Part shown: positions 20,623 through 29,694 of the stretch, in pieces
How positions within the stretch are numbered: the stretch's first letter is position 1
Layout: every line of letters starts with the position of its first letter
DNA from: Novosphingopyxis iocasae
Lineage (GTDB): Bacteria > Pseudomonadota > Alphaproteobacteria > Sphingomonadales > Sphingomonadaceae
DNA: 64,000 nt
Direction: 5' to 3'
NCBI RefSeq assembly: GCF_014334095.1
Contig: NZ_CP060495.1
Span: 333,001-397,000 of the forward strand
Notes under the pieces: model-generated
The model's input: only the letters and a program-made list of their open reading frames with translations
Databases searched by the model: none
What the model was told of the DNA's origin: nothing
Translations under genes and position numbers: made by a program

Positions 20623-20739
20623 GCCTCTCCCCTTGGGAGAGGCTACGAGACTTGGCTGCGCAGCAGCCTAGTCGCAGTCGGTGAGGGCGATCTGCAGCTT
20701 GCCCTCACCTAGCTTCGCTACCTCTCCCGGTGGGAGAGG
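20623..20739. repeat. Intergenic element bounded by GGGAGAGG hairpins
   Basis: About 117 bases between the convergent dnaJ and patatin genes. Each end is a hairpin: GCCTCTCCC-CTT-GGGAGAGGC at 20623-20643 and CCTCTCCC-GGT-GGGAGAGG at 20721-20739. The centre contains CTGCGCAGCAG and GTGAGGG/CCCTCAC, also partly palindromic. This type of element is recurrent between genes in sphingomonads and some gammaproteobacteria. It may terminate both flanking genes. Only one copy is seen here. Confidence 0.75.
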
Positions 20740-20745
20740 AAGCGA

Positions 20746-23082
20746 TCAATCGATCCGCTCCAACTCCTCGCGCAGCGATGCGATCAACGGCTTGACGCTC
20801 GTCAGCCGCGCCTCCTCCTCGTCCAGCACAGCGGCGAAGGCCCGCTTTTTAAAGCCGCGAATTTCGTCGAAGCTCGGACGGTCGCCGACCGCGATCGAGC
20901 TCAGCACGATATCGATCATCCGTTCGGCGCTGTCCAGGCGACCCCATAGATAATCGTTCTCGCGGTAGGCGCGGCTGAAGAACGCACCGAACAGGTTGAA
21001 CTCGATACCCTTCAGCTTGGCGCGGGTGCCGCCCTGGCGCAGTGTGGAGGAATCGTCTGGCGCGATGCGATCCACCTTGATCGGATCGAACTCACCGAGG
21101 CCTTCGCCTTCCAGCAGCGGCAAGGTGGCGATATCGAGCAGCGGAAAGCCCAGATAGGCGAGGAGCATGCTGCGCTGGGCTTCGGCCGGCAGCTTCTCCA
21201 GCCCGCGGATGAACAGCGTTTCGGCCTCTTCGTCCACCGCAGGAAGATCGCGCCGCCGCGCCAATTCGTCGAGCAGCGCGGCGGGGTCCTGCGCGGCGGC
21301 TTCCGCCACCTCCGCGAAATCGTCGCCCAGAAAATCGCTCGTTTCGCGGTCGAGATAGAGGGCGAGCCCGTCGAAAATGGCTTCTTCCATGGCGTCCAGC
21401 GCATCGCGTCCGGCAAGCGCAGGCATCTCTACCTCTTCGCTGAAGTGGCGCGCCAGATACCTTGCTCGCCGGATGCGGAAACGCAGATCGTGCGACCGGA
21501 AAAACGCGATCGCTTCCGGATTGGCATTCATTTTCTTGGCATCGGACATATGACCGAGCCCGCGCTGGTCGAGTTCGCGGTGCAAAGCGCGGCGCACGTC
21601 GGAGAAGAAGCTGACATCCGCATCCGGACAAGTGCGGCGCAGCGTTGCGACGATATCGTCGACGATGCCGTTCAATTTCAGATAGCCATAAGCGGCATAG
21701 CTATACCCGGCGGAATTGGCCGCCCGCTCCAGCGCCCTGTCGCGCCAGCTGGCGAGGCGTCGCGGAGTCGGGCGCGACAGGAAGAAGGTGCGTCCGAACA
21801 TGGTTTCGACCGATCGTTCGATATCGGTGCGCAGGCTGCGCGCTATGGTGCGCATCCGCTCGATCCTGTCCGATCGGCGCTCGATCGCCTCCAAACTGTC
21901 GCGGATCGGCTGTTCGCGTGGAATGCTGGAGCTGGCACCCAGGATGGTGGTGAACCAGCCCGGCACGCCGCTGCGCGCGGCCTCCTTCGCCTCGTCGCGG
22001 ACCTCGCCGGTCAGATATACATCGGGGATGGGGTCGATATAGACGAAGCGCCGGTCCACCTCGCGCCGGGCCGGACGGTTCCTCAGCGCGCTGGCCGCCT
22101 GCGCGAACGGGGCATTGGCGAGCACCGAACCGTCGACCAGCGGCGTATCCTCCGCCCGGCCCGCGGCGAACTGCTTGGGCAGGATGCGTTCCAGAAACGT
22201 GTCGCGCCCCTTCCACTCCATCTTCCGCTGCGCCAGCACGGTATCGATCTCGCGCGTCGTGAAGGCCGGGAAGGCACCGGGAAAGCTGGCGGTGGCGCGC
22301 GCGGCGAAGACCAGCTCGGCGGCGGGCCCCAAGCTCATGTCGCGGCCCTTGCGGCTATCGAACGAGATGGTGAGCCGGTGTTCGGTCTCGGTCACTTCAT
22401 CCGGGCTGTTGATCTTCAGATTTTCGCGATGGCCGTAGAAATCGGTGACGGTAACGAACAGGTCGAGCGGCTGGCTCGCGGGCAGCAGGCGTGGGCCGGT
22501 GCTCGTCGCGCTCATCGCTGCATGGGCATCGAACAGAAGATGCGTGAACTCATGCCCGCCGAAGGGCGGCGCGAACCAGCGCGCGCGCACGAAGCGGGAG
22601 AGTTTGGCGGAAATCTCCGCGCGCGCCTCGGCCGAAACGGTCTTCTCGATCGCCGCGGCCTTCTTGCGCAACAAGCCCCAGGCCACCGGTTCGGCCCAGA
22701 TCTTCGAGAAGCGGTTGACGGGCCGTGCGTCCTGCGAGAGCAGCCGGTCAACATCGGCCACCTCCAGCCACATATCGGTGAGCGGATCGAGCGAGCGGCC
22801 GGTGACGATCGCCTCTGCCAGAAAAATGCCGTTGATCCCGCCCGCGCTGGCCCCGGCGATGATGTCCGTCAGGATGCGCAGGCGCAGCCCCGCCTTTTCC
22901 TCGATCGCCAGCAGAAGATCGCGATAGACCCGCTCAACCCCTTCGGCCTCGTGCACCCCGTCGGTATGCGACCGGCTGGCGCGCAGGAGGCGCCAGACCT
23001 CCTTCAGACTGCCGTGCATGTAAATCGCCAGGCTGACCCCGCCGTAGCAGATGAGCGCCAGACGCAGTTCCTTCTCCCGCAT
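20746..23082 (-). CDS. Large patatin-like phospholipase-family protein
   Basis: Predicted lipid acyl hydrolase of 778 aa, much longer than minimal patatins. The glycine-rich oxyanion segment is CYGGVSLAIYMHGSLKEVW, the nucleophile elbow is GASAG (followed by GINGIFLAEAI), and the second catalytic motif is DGSVLANAPF with DGS in place of the usual DGG/A. The C-terminal half is a long charged helical region that fits the DUF3376-type extension of this patatin subgroup. I chose the ATG at 23082 (MREKELRLALICYGG), which starts just before the first strand; the upstream frame is Pro/Ser-rich and overlaps the divergent promoter region. The substrate is unknown. Confidence 0.85.
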   Translation of the reverse strand: MREKELRLALICYGGVSLAIYMHGSLKEVWRLLRASRSHTDGVHEAEGVERVYRDLLLAIEEKAGLRLRILTDIIAGASAGGINGIFLAEAIVTGRSLDPLTDMWLEVADVDRLLSQDARPVNRFSKIWAEPVAWGLLRKKAAAIEKTVSAEARAEISAKLSRFVRARWFAPPFGGHEFTHLLFDAHAAMSATSTGPRLLPASQPLDLFVTVTDFYGHRENLKINSPDEVTETEHRLTISFDSRKGRDMSLGPAAELVFAARATASFPGAFPAFTTREIDTVLAQRKMEWKGRDTFLERILPKQFAAGRAEDTPLVDGSVLANAPFAQAASALRNRPARREVDRRFVYIDPIPDVYLTGEVRDEAKEAARSGVPGWFTTILGASSSIPREQPIRDSLEAIERRSDRIERMRTIARSLRTDIERSVETMFGRTFFLSRPTPRRLASWRDRALERAANSAGYSYAAYGYLKLNGIVDDIVATLRRTCPDADVSFFSDVRRALHRELDQRGLGHMSDAKKMNANPEAIAFFRSHDLRFRIRRARYLARHFSEEVEMPALAGRDALDAMEEAIFDGLALYLDRETSDFLGDDFAEVAEAAAQDPAALLDELARRRDLPAVDEEAETLFIRGLEKLPAEAQRSMLLAYLGFPLLDIATLPLLEGEGLGEFDPIKVDRIAPDDSSTLRQGGTRAKLKGIEFNLFGAFFSRAYRENDYLWGRLDSAERMIDIVLSSIAVGDRPSFDEIRGFKKRAFAAVLDEEEARLTSVKPLIASLREELERID

Positions 23083-23215
23083 GGACAAAGGATTAGGGAA
23101 AGCGGGGGAAGGGGGCAAGCGGGGAGAAGGTGAGGAAGGCTCAACCTCGTTATTGGATTGACACGGTGTCTCGGTCCGTCCATCGTTCTGCATATGTTCC
23201 AATGGGGGCGGTGGA

Positions 23216-23614
23216 ATGATCGAAGGCAGTTGTTGTTGCGGTGCTGTGAGGTTCACGCTGGCTGGTGAGCCGTCGATGATGGGAACATGCCATTGCTCCC
23301 GGTGCCGTAAGTCGGGAGCATCGACATTCGTCTTTGTCAAACGGGCGGATTTTTCGCTGAGCGCGGGGCGCGACGCGATCTCGCTCTATGAGCCGGAGAC
23401 AGGCTACCGATATCGCCGATGCTTTTGCGGGAAATGCGGAACGGCGCTGGGCGAAATTCTGTCCGAGGCGGAGAGCTTTCCGGTTAATGCGCAGACGTTC
23501 GACGACGATCCGCGGGTTCGAAATCGTTTCCATGAGTTCGTGGCCGACAAGCCGGATTGGTATGAGATTTGCGATGATGCCAAGCGGTTCGATGGCCATC
23601 CTGTGCAAAGCTGA
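23216..23614 (+). CDS. GFA/CENP-V domain protein
   Basis: Zn-binding protein of 132 aa in the family of glutathione-dependent formaldehyde-activating enzyme and related proteins. Cysteine sets SCCCGAVRF, CHCSRCRKSG and CFCGKCGTALG form the two Zn sites. Most members have no proven activity, so a formaldehyde role is only possible. The ATG at 23216 gives MIEGSCCCGAV. It is divergent from the patatin gene and 22 bases upstream of radA. Hand-counted GC near its start is about 58%, slightly below the neighbours. Confidence 0.85.
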   Translation: MIEGSCCCGAVRFTLAGEPSMMGTCHCSRCRKSGASTFVFVKRADFSLSAGRDAISLYEPETGYRYRRCFCGKCGTALGEILSEAESFPVNAQTFDDDPRVRNRFHEFVADKPDWYEICDDAKRFDGHPVQS

Positions 23615-23636
23615 TTGGACCGTTTAGGCAGCCGCC

Positions 23637-24998
23637 ATGGCCAAACCCAAGAAACGATATGTCTGCCAGGCCTGCGGCTCGGTTCAGCCGCGCTGGCAGG
23701 GGCAGTGCCCCGATTGCAAGGAATGGAACAGCCTCGTCGAGGAAGCGGGCGAGACGGTGTTCGCGCAAAAGCACGATCTGCAGCGCGGCGGGCGGCGGGT
23801 GGACCTGTCTCCGCTCGATAGCGATGTACCGCTGCCCGCGCGTGTCAGCACGGGGATCGCGGAATTCGATCTGGCGCTTGGCGGCGGGATCGTGGCCGGA
23901 TCCGCGGTGCTTTTGGGCGGAGACCCCGGCATCGGCAAATCGACGCTGCTGCTGCAGGCGGCGGCGCGGCTCGCTTATTCCGGCCTTTCGGTCGCCTATA
24001 TTTCCGGCGAGGAAGCGGCGGATCAGGTGCGCCTGCGCGCGCGGCGGCTGGGGCTTGGCAAGGCGCCGGTGCAGCTCGCCTCGGCCACCTCGGTGCGCGA
24101 TATTCTGACGACGCTGGGCGAGGGCGAACCGCCCGCGCTGCTCATCATCGATTCGATCCAGACCATGCATTCGGATCTGATCGAAGGCGCGCCGGGCACG
24201 GTCAGTCAGGTTCGGGCCAGCGCGCAGGAGCTGATCCGCTTCGCCAAGACGCGCGGCACCGCGCTGTTCCTGGTCGGTCATGTCACCAAGGACGGCAATA
24301 TCGCCGGCCCCCGCGTGCTCGAACATATGGTCGATTGCGTGCTGAGCTTCGAAGGGGAGCGCAGCCACCAGTACCGCATCCTGCGCGCCATCAAGAACCG
24401 CTTCGGCGGCACGGACGAGATCGGCGTTTTCGCGATGGAGGAAGAGGGCTTGAGCGAGGTCGCGAACCCCAGCGCGCTGTTTCTGACGGACCGCAGCGAG
24501 GCGCTGACCGGCGCCACCGTATTTCCGGCGCTGGAAGGCACACGGCCCGTGCTTGTCGAAATTCAGGCGCTCACCGTCCGCCTGTCGAGCGGCGCGACCC
24601 CGCGCCGGTCCGTGGTGGGATGGGACAGCGGGCGGCTCGCAATGATCCTGGCTGTGCTGGAAGCGCGCTGCGGCCTCAGCTTTTCCACCGCTGAGGTCTA
24701 TCTTAATATCGCGGGCGGATACCGTATTTCCGATCCGGCAGCGGACCTTGCAGTGGCCGCGGCGCTAGTGTCCGCGCTGTCCGAGAGGCCATTGCCGGGT
24801 GGTGCGGTGCTGTTCGGCGAAGTCTCGCTTTCGGGTGAACTGCGCCCCGTCGCGCATGGGGCGCTGCGCCTGCGCGAGGCGGCAAAACTGGGTTTCGATG
24901 AGGCCATGGTGCCCGCTTCGCTCAAGGATAAGGGGCAGGGGCTGAAGCTTTCGGGCTTTGCAACCTTGGGCAAGCTGGTGGCGCATATGCTCGGCTAG
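23637..24998 (+). CDS. radA: DNA repair protein RadA
   Basis: RecA-like helicase that drives branch migration in recombinational repair, 453 aa. It has the N-terminal zinc finger CQACGSVQPRWQGQCPDC, Walker A GGDPGIGKSTLLLQ near residue 100, the RadA-specific KNRFGGTDEIG, and a C-terminal Lon-like domain (VAAALVSALSERPLPGG onward). Start and length are standard. cvpA follows after 76 bases. Confidence 0.97.
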   Translation: MAKPKKRYVCQACGSVQPRWQGQCPDCKEWNSLVEEAGETVFAQKHDLQRGGRRVDLSPLDSDVPLPARVSTGIAEFDLALGGGIVAGSAVLLGGDPGIGKSTLLLQAAARLAYSGLSVAYISGEEAADQVRLRARRLGLGKAPVQLASATSVRDILTTLGEGEPPALLIIDSIQTMHSDLIEGAPGTVSQVRASAQELIRFAKTRGTALFLVGHVTKDGNIAGPRVLEHMVDCVLSFEGERSHQYRILRAIKNRFGGTDEIGVFAMEEEGLSEVANPSALFLTDRSEALTGATVFPALEGTRPVLVEIQALTVRLSSGATPRRSVVGWDSGRLAMILAVLEARCGLSFSTAEVYLNIAGGYRISDPAADLAVAAALVSALSERPLPGGAVLFGEVSLSGELRPVAHGALRLREAAKLGFDEAMVPASLKDKGQGLKLSGFATLGKLVAHMLG

Positions 24999-25074
24999 GG
25001 AATCTGGCGCGCCGCGGCCTTTTCAGGGTTTGCGGCGCTTCCCCCGCTCCGTAAAATCGCCTAATCGGCACGCC

Positions 25075-25587
25075 ATGACCGCTTTCGACATCATTGTGCT
25101 TGTGCTGCTCGGCGGCGGAGCCGTGCTGGGGTTCTTGCGGGGCTTCGTGCAGGAGGTGATCTCACTGATCGCCTGGGTCGCGATTATCTTCGCGGTGCGG
25201 TTCCTGCATGCACCGCTCACCGGTTATCTGATCGAACCGATCGGCACGGAGGCGGGCGCGGCGACGCTGGCGTTCGTAGTGCTCGTGATTGTCGTTTATG
25301 CGGGCGGCAAAGGGATTGCGCGCGCCATGGGCAAGCGTATGCGCAAATCGACGCTCGGCCCGGTCGACCGGGTGCTCGGCTTCGGTTTCGGCGCGGTGAA
25401 GGGTCTGATCCTGGCGGCCTTGATGTTCCTGCTCCTCATTTTCCTCTTCGAGACGTTCATGGGCGTCGGCGCCACGCGGCCCGATTGGCTCACCCGTTCG
25501 CGCACCTATCCGCTGATGAACGCCACCGGCGCAGCGCTGAGCGAATATGTGCCGCGGCCCACCCGCGACAGCGAGGTCCCGGAATGA
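25075..25587 (+). CDS. cvpA: CvpA family membrane protein
   Basis: Inner-membrane protein of 170 aa with four hydrophobic segments: about residues 5-22, 27-45, 62-80 and 105-125. It has the family pattern GFLRGFVQEVISLIAWV and GPVDRVLGFGFGAVKGLILAA. CvpA proteins are linked to colicin V production, envelope integrity and bile or stress tolerance in other bacteria; the molecular role is unsettled. I used the ATG at 25075; an earlier in-frame start would overlap radA. Its stop overlaps the next start in ATGA, which suggests translational coupling. Confidence 0.9.
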   Translation: MTAFDIIVLVLLGGGAVLGFLRGFVQEVISLIAWVAIIFAVRFLHAPLTGYLIEPIGTEAGAATLAFVVLVIVVYAGGKGIARAMGKRMRKSTLGPVDRVLGFGFGAVKGLILAALMFLLLIFLFETFMGVGATRPDWLTRSRTYPLMNATGAALSEYVPRPTRDSEVPE

Positions 25588-26015
25588 GCGCGAGCGCTCT
25601 CTACAATCGCGATATCCTGCGCCTCGCCGCATCGCTGGAAGAGGGCGCGGCTCTGCCGCCGCCCGCCAGCCATGCGGAGCGTCGCTCGCCAACCTGCGGC
25701 AGCCGCGTGACGCTCTGGGTGAAGCGTGACGGGCAGGGACGCATCGAGCAGCTGAGCGCGGACATTGCCTCCTGCGCTTTGGGTCAAGCTTCGGCGGCGA
25801 TGCTGCTGCGCGACGCGGCGGGCATGGACCGCGCCGCCGTCTCCGCCGCGCGCGATGCCTGGGCGGATCATCTGGCCGGCACGGGCGATGTTCCTGCGTT
25901 CGCCGATGCAGCGCTGCTGACGCCGGCGCGCGACTATCCCGCGCGGCACCCCGCCATCCTGCTTCCCTGGGACGCGCTGCTGGCGGCCCTCGATCAATCG
26001 GAAACCGCCGCATGA
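25584..26015 (+). CDS. IscU/NifU-N-like iron-sulfur cluster scaffold protein
   Basis: 143 aa with the scaffold layout: MSASALYNRDILRLAASL at the start, first ligand Cys in SPTCGSRVTLWV and second in DIASCALGQASAAML. The place of the third cluster ligand, near RHPAILLPWDALLAAL, has no Cys, so it differs from classical IscU. Sphingomonads and relatives carry such shortened or divergent scaffold-like proteins. It overlaps cvpA and the antiporter gene by four bases on each side (ATGA), making a tight three-gene unit. Whether it still assembles clusters is uncertain. Confidence 0.8.
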   Translation: MSASALYNRDILRLAASLEEGAALPPPASHAERRSPTCGSRVTLWVKRDGQGRIEQLSADIASCALGQASAAMLLRDAAGMDRAAVSAARDAWADHLAGTGDVPAFADAALLTPARDYPARHPAILLPWDALLAALDQSETAA

Positions 26016-27793
26016 ACGAACATCATATGGCCGGTGATGCCATGTTGAGCGGTGTCTTCCTGCTCGGCGCGGCGCTGGTCTTCGTCCTGCTTTTCCGCCG
26101 CCTCGGCCTTGGCGCCGTGCTCGGTTATCTGGTCGGCGGCATATTGATTGGGCCGCAGGTGCTCGGCCTCGTCGGCGATGCGAATACGATCCTGGGCTTT
26201 GCCGAAATCGGCATTATCCTCCTGCTATTCCTCGTCGGCCTTGAACTGTCGCCCAGCCGCCTCTGGCGCATGCGGCGGGATATCTTCGCACTGGGAGCGG
26301 CGCAGGTGGTGCTGTGCGGCCTTGCCCTGTTCGCGTTGATTCTGGCGCTCATGGGCTTCACCTGGCAGGCGGCGCTGGTGATCGGCCTGCCGCTCGGTCT
26401 CAGTTCCACCGCGCAGGTTTTGCCACTTTTGCAATCGCAAGGCCGCCTGAAGACAGAGTTCGGCCAGAAGAGCTTTTCCATCCTGCTGTTTCAGGATCTG
26501 TCGATCGTGCCCTTGCTCACGATCGTCGCCGCGCTGTCGCGCGCGCCGGTGGAAGCGGGAACGCCGCAGGGCTTCCAGTTGGTGCTGAATGCGGCGATCG
26601 GCATTGCGGTGCTGATTGCGGCGGGCAAATATGTGCTCAATCCGCTGCTGGCTTTGGTCGGGCGCGTATCGGAGCGCGAGTTGTTCGTGATCGTGGGATT
26701 GTTCGCGGTCTGCGCCAGCGCGGCTCTAATGGAATATCTGGGCCTGTCGCCCGCGCTCGGCGCGTTCATCGCGGGCGTGATGCTGGCCGAATCGCCTTAC
26801 CGGCATGAGCTGGAGGCGGATGTCGATCCGTTCCGTTCCATCCTGCTCGGCCTGTTCTTCCTGGCCGTCGGTATGATGCTGGACTTGGGCGTCGTGGCCG
26901 CCAATCCGCTGCTGATCATCGGCCTCGCCGCCGCGCTCGTCGCGGTCAAGGCTGTCGTGATCTACACCCTCGCACGGCTGTTCGGGCTAGACAATTCGCC
27001 CGCCGTGATCATGGCGCTGCTGCTGAGCCAGGGCGGCGAATTCGGCTTCGTGCTGTTCAGCGCGGCGGAAGGGGCGCTGCTGATCGATCCAGCGGCATCC
27101 AGCCTGTTCGGCGCTGTCGTAACGCTGTCGATGGCGACGACGCCCTTTCTGATGCTGATCGCCGGTCGTCTCGCGCGGCGCCGGACCGAGAGCGAGGCGG
27201 AACTCGACGATCCCGAAGCCTCGCCCGTCACCTCGGTCATCGTCGTAGGCCATGGCCGCTTCGGGCAGACCACGTCGCAAATCATCCAGGCTTCGGGCCG
27301 GGAGGTGACGCTGATCGATATCAAGCCGGACGTCATCAACCTGTCGAACGAGTTCGGGCGTAAGGTGTTCTATGGAGACGGCACGCGCGTCGATCTGTTG
27401 CGGCGTGCGGGCGCGGCGGAAGCCAGCGCGATCCTGTTCTGCATGGACGACCGGGGGTTGGATGCCGATGCGCTGGTCCCGATTCAGGAGACCTTTCCGA
27501 AGACCAAGCTCTTCGTGCGCGCTTATGATCGGCGTCAATCATTGGCGCTGCAGCCCGCGAAGGGCGTCAAAATCCGGCGCGAAGTGCTCGAGTCGGCAAT
27601 TTGCTTGGCCCGCGATACATTGGAGGCGCTGGACTGCGACGAAGCGAAGATCGAGCGCGTGGTCGACGAATATCGCCGCCGCGATCTGGAGCGGATGCGG
27701 CTGCAGCGCGAAGCCGGCGACCTGCATGCCGGATCGAGCATGAGCTTCGGCGGCGAAGACTCAGAGGATTTCGACCCGCTCGCCACCGAGTGA
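26012..27793 (+). CDS. Monovalent cation:proton antiporter (CPA2, Kef type)
   Basis: Inner-membrane K+ (or Na+)/H+ antiporter of 593 aa. The first 390 residues hold about 12 helices, with GLSSTAQVLPLLQSQGRLKT, SPALGAFIAGVMLAESPYRHE and LLLSQGGEFGFVLFSAAEG typical of KefB/KefC. A cytosolic RCK/TrkA-N domain begins VIVVGHGRFGQTTSQI and binds NAD(H) or nucleotide; glutathione gating as in KefC is possible but not shown. An acidic Ser/Gly-rich tail ends the protein. The start overlaps the upstream gene in ATGA. It converges with aroB nine bases away. Confidence 0.93.
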   Translation: MNEHHMAGDAMLSGVFLLGAALVFVLLFRRLGLGAVLGYLVGGILIGPQVLGLVGDANTILGFAEIGIILLLFLVGLELSPSRLWRMRRDIFALGAAQVVLCGLALFALILALMGFTWQAALVIGLPLGLSSTAQVLPLLQSQGRLKTEFGQKSFSILLFQDLSIVPLLTIVAALSRAPVEAGTPQGFQLVLNAAIGIAVLIAAGKYVLNPLLALVGRVSERELFVIVGLFAVCASAALMEYLGLSPALGAFIAGVMLAESPYRHELEADVDPFRSILLGLFFLAVGMMLDLGVVAANPLLIIGLAAALVAVKAVVIYTLARLFGLDNSPAVIMALLLSQGGEFGFVLFSAAEGALLIDPAASSLFGAVVTLSMATTPFLMLIAGRLARRRTESEAELDDPEASPVTSVIVVGHGRFGQTTSQIIQASGREVTLIDIKPDVINLSNEFGRKVFYGDGTRVDLLRRAGAAEASAILFCMDDRGLDADALVPIQETFPKTKLFVRAYDRRQSLALQPAKGVKIRREVLESAICLARDTLEALDCDEAKIERVVDEYRRRDLERMRLQREAGDLHAGSSMSFGGEDSEDFDPLATE

Positions 27794-27802
27794 GCGGGGT
27801 TT

Positions 27803-28909
27803 TTAGAAGGCGCGCTCTTCGTCCAGAAACGCGGTGACGTCCGTCAGCTCGACGTCTTTTGCAAGCCAGGTCTTGCCGATTCCGCGCGCCAGCAGGAATG
27901 GCAGGGTGCCGCCGGCCATCTTCTTGTCGTGGCGCATGTGATCGACCAGCCGTGTACCGTCGCAGTGGACGCCCGCCTGGGCCAGCGTGACGGGAAGGCC
28001 GCTGGCCGAAAGCAGGGCGGCGGCGCGCTCGGCGTCCTCGGGGGGACATTTCTCCCGGCGAACCGAATAGCGAAAGGCGAGCGCCATGCCGCAGGCTACA
28101 CCTTCGCCGTGAAACAGGCGGTCGGAGAAGCCGGTTTCGGCCTCCAGGGCATGGCCGAAGGTGTGGCCGAGATTGAGGAGTGCGCGCGTGCCCGTCATCT
28201 CGCGCTCGTCCGCGGCGACGATGCGCGCCTTGGACCGCACCGAACGCTCGATCGCCTCGGACCGCACCGCAAGGTCGCCGGCGAAGAAATCCGCCCGGTT
28301 CGCCTCGCACCAGGCAAAGAACTCGGGATCGTCGATCAGGCCATATTTCACCACCTCGGCCCAGCCCGCCGCAAGCTGGCGCTGCGGGAGGGTGGCGAGA
28401 AGTTCCGGATCGATCAGGACGAAGCCGGGCTGATGGAAGGCGCCGACGAGGTTCTTGCCTGCGCCGGTGTTGATCGCGGTTTTGCCGCCCACGCTGCTGT
28501 CCACCTGCGCAAGAAGCGTTGTCGGGATCTGCACAAAGCCGCAGCCGCGCTTGGCGATCGCGGCCGCAAAGCCGGTGAGATCACCCACGACCCCGCCGCC
28601 GAGCGCCAAGATATGATCGCCGCGCTCTACCCCCCGATCCAGTAGCCAGTCGGTCAGCTGCTCGAGCCAGTTCCAGCTCTTCGCTTGCTCGCCCTGCGGC
28701 ACGATAAAGGCTTCCAGAACGATACCGGCATCGGAAAGCTGCTCCCGCAACGGCTCCAGCCAATGTGCGGCCACGCCCTCATCGGTGACGCCGAGCAGCC
28801 GGCCCGCGCGCGCAAATCCTCGCAAATGCTCCGCAATCTGCCCGAACGCACCCGGCGCGACCAGGATGTCATAAGGGGCACCGGCAAGATCGACGGGGAC
28901 GCGGGTCAT
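27803..28909 (-). CDS. aroB: 3-dehydroquinate synthase
   Basis: Second step of the shikimate pathway: converts DAHP to 3-dehydroquinate with NAD and a divalent metal. The 368-aa sequence has ALGGGVVGDLTGFAAAI, the substrate/metal stretch VDSSVGGKTAINTGAGKNLVG, and RALLNLGHTFGHALEAETG with metal-binding His residues. It is downstream of aroK and overlaps it by four bases, a common arrangement. Confidence 0.97.
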   Translation of the reverse strand: MTRVPVDLAGAPYDILVAPGAFGQIAEHLRGFARAGRLLGVTDEGVAAHWLEPLREQLSDAGIVLEAFIVPQGEQAKSWNWLEQLTDWLLDRGVERGDHILALGGGVVGDLTGFAAAIAKRGCGFVQIPTTLLAQVDSSVGGKTAINTGAGKNLVGAFHQPGFVLIDPELLATLPQRQLAAGWAEVVKYGLIDDPEFFAWCEANRADFFAGDLAVRSEAIERSVRSKARIVAADEREMTGTRALLNLGHTFGHALEAETGFSDRLFHGEGVACGMALAFRYSVRREKCPPEDAERAAALLSASGLPVTLAQAGVHCDGTRLVDHMRHDKKMAGGTLPFLLARGIGKTWLAKDVELTDVTAFLDEERAF

Positions 28910-29469
28910 GAGGGAAGGGCTTTCAGGATGGCGTTGACCGTGCGCTCATGCGGGCCGTTGTCGCTGGCGATGCGCAGCGAAGCGCGGGCATAATGGGCAC
29001 GGCGTTCGGCCATCAGTTCGGTCAGCACGGATTCGGGGTCGCGGTCTTTCAATAGGGGCCGGGTGTCGCGCCGCGCGACTCGTTCCACCAGCGTGGCGAT
29101 GGGCGCATCGAGCCAGATGGAGATCGCCTGATTCAGGATCAGATCGCGCGTTTCTTCCTGGCAAAAAGCCCCGCCGCCGGTGGCGATGACGATTCGCTCC
29201 CGCTCGATCAGGCGCGCGATCACGCGCCGCTCGCCGTCCCGAAAATAGGGTTCGCCGAATTGAGCGAAGATTTCGGAGACGCTCATATTGGCCGCTTCCT
29301 CGATCTCCTCGTCGGCATCGGCGAAGGCATAGCCGATTCGGTTGGCGAGCCGCCGGCCGATGGTGGACTTGCCCACACCCATCATGCCGACCAGCACGAT
29401 CGGGCGGCGATCCGTGGCCAGCGATCCACGGGCAAGGCCGGAGGGGAGAGAGGCGTTCTTCGAAAGCAT
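28906..29469 (-). CDS. aroK: Shikimate kinase
   Basis: Phosphorylates shikimate at the 3-OH. The 187-aa protein has Walker A GMMGVGKSTIGRRL, the shikimate-binding DADEEIE, VIATGGGAFCQEETR (the Gly-rich substrate loop) and the lid segment DTRPLLKDRDP. The ATG at 29469 (MLSKNASLPSG) is taken as start; longer frames are antisense to the divergent small gene. It forms the two-gene aroK-aroB operon. Confidence 0.96.
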   Translation of the reverse strand: MLSKNASLPSGLARGSLATDRRPIVLVGMMGVGKSTIGRRLANRIGYAFADADEEIEEAANMSVSEIFAQFGEPYFRDGERRVIARLIERERIVIATGGGAFCQEETRDLILNQAISIWLDAPIATLVERVARRDTRPLLKDRDPESVLTELMAERRAHYARASLRIASDNGPHERTVNAILKALPS

Positions 29470-29523
29470 TGCGGTTCCGGCTATAGATCGGCTAGGCGCA
29501 CGGCAAAGCTTTTTGGGATCATT

Positions 29524-29691
29524 ATGCAATATCGAAGCAGACGCGAACGCGCCGCCGGCCGCGCAAAACTCCTCGCAATCCTTGCGGTGCTGGTCGTGAT
29601 CGGGATCCTGGTCTGGTTCTGGTCGATGGGCGGCGAGCAGCCGGTTACCACGATCACCGAACCGGTGACGCCCGCGCAGCCCGCCGGCTGA
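29524..29691 (+). CDS. Uncharacterised single-pass membrane microprotein
   Basis: A 55-aa product with a basic N-terminus (MQYRSRRERAAGRAK), one hydrophobic helix (LLAILAVLVVIGILVWFW, about residues 16-33) and a Thr/Pro-rich outer tail. It ends three bases before the next gene and lies divergent from aroK, so it probably starts the transcript through xerD and accA. I do not recognise it. Coding nature is supported by codon composition and tight coupling, not by a known domain. Confidence 0.65.
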   Translation: MQYRSRRERAAGRAKLLAILAVLVVIGILVWFWSMGGEQPVTTITEPVTPAQPAG

Positions 29692-29694
29692 TCC

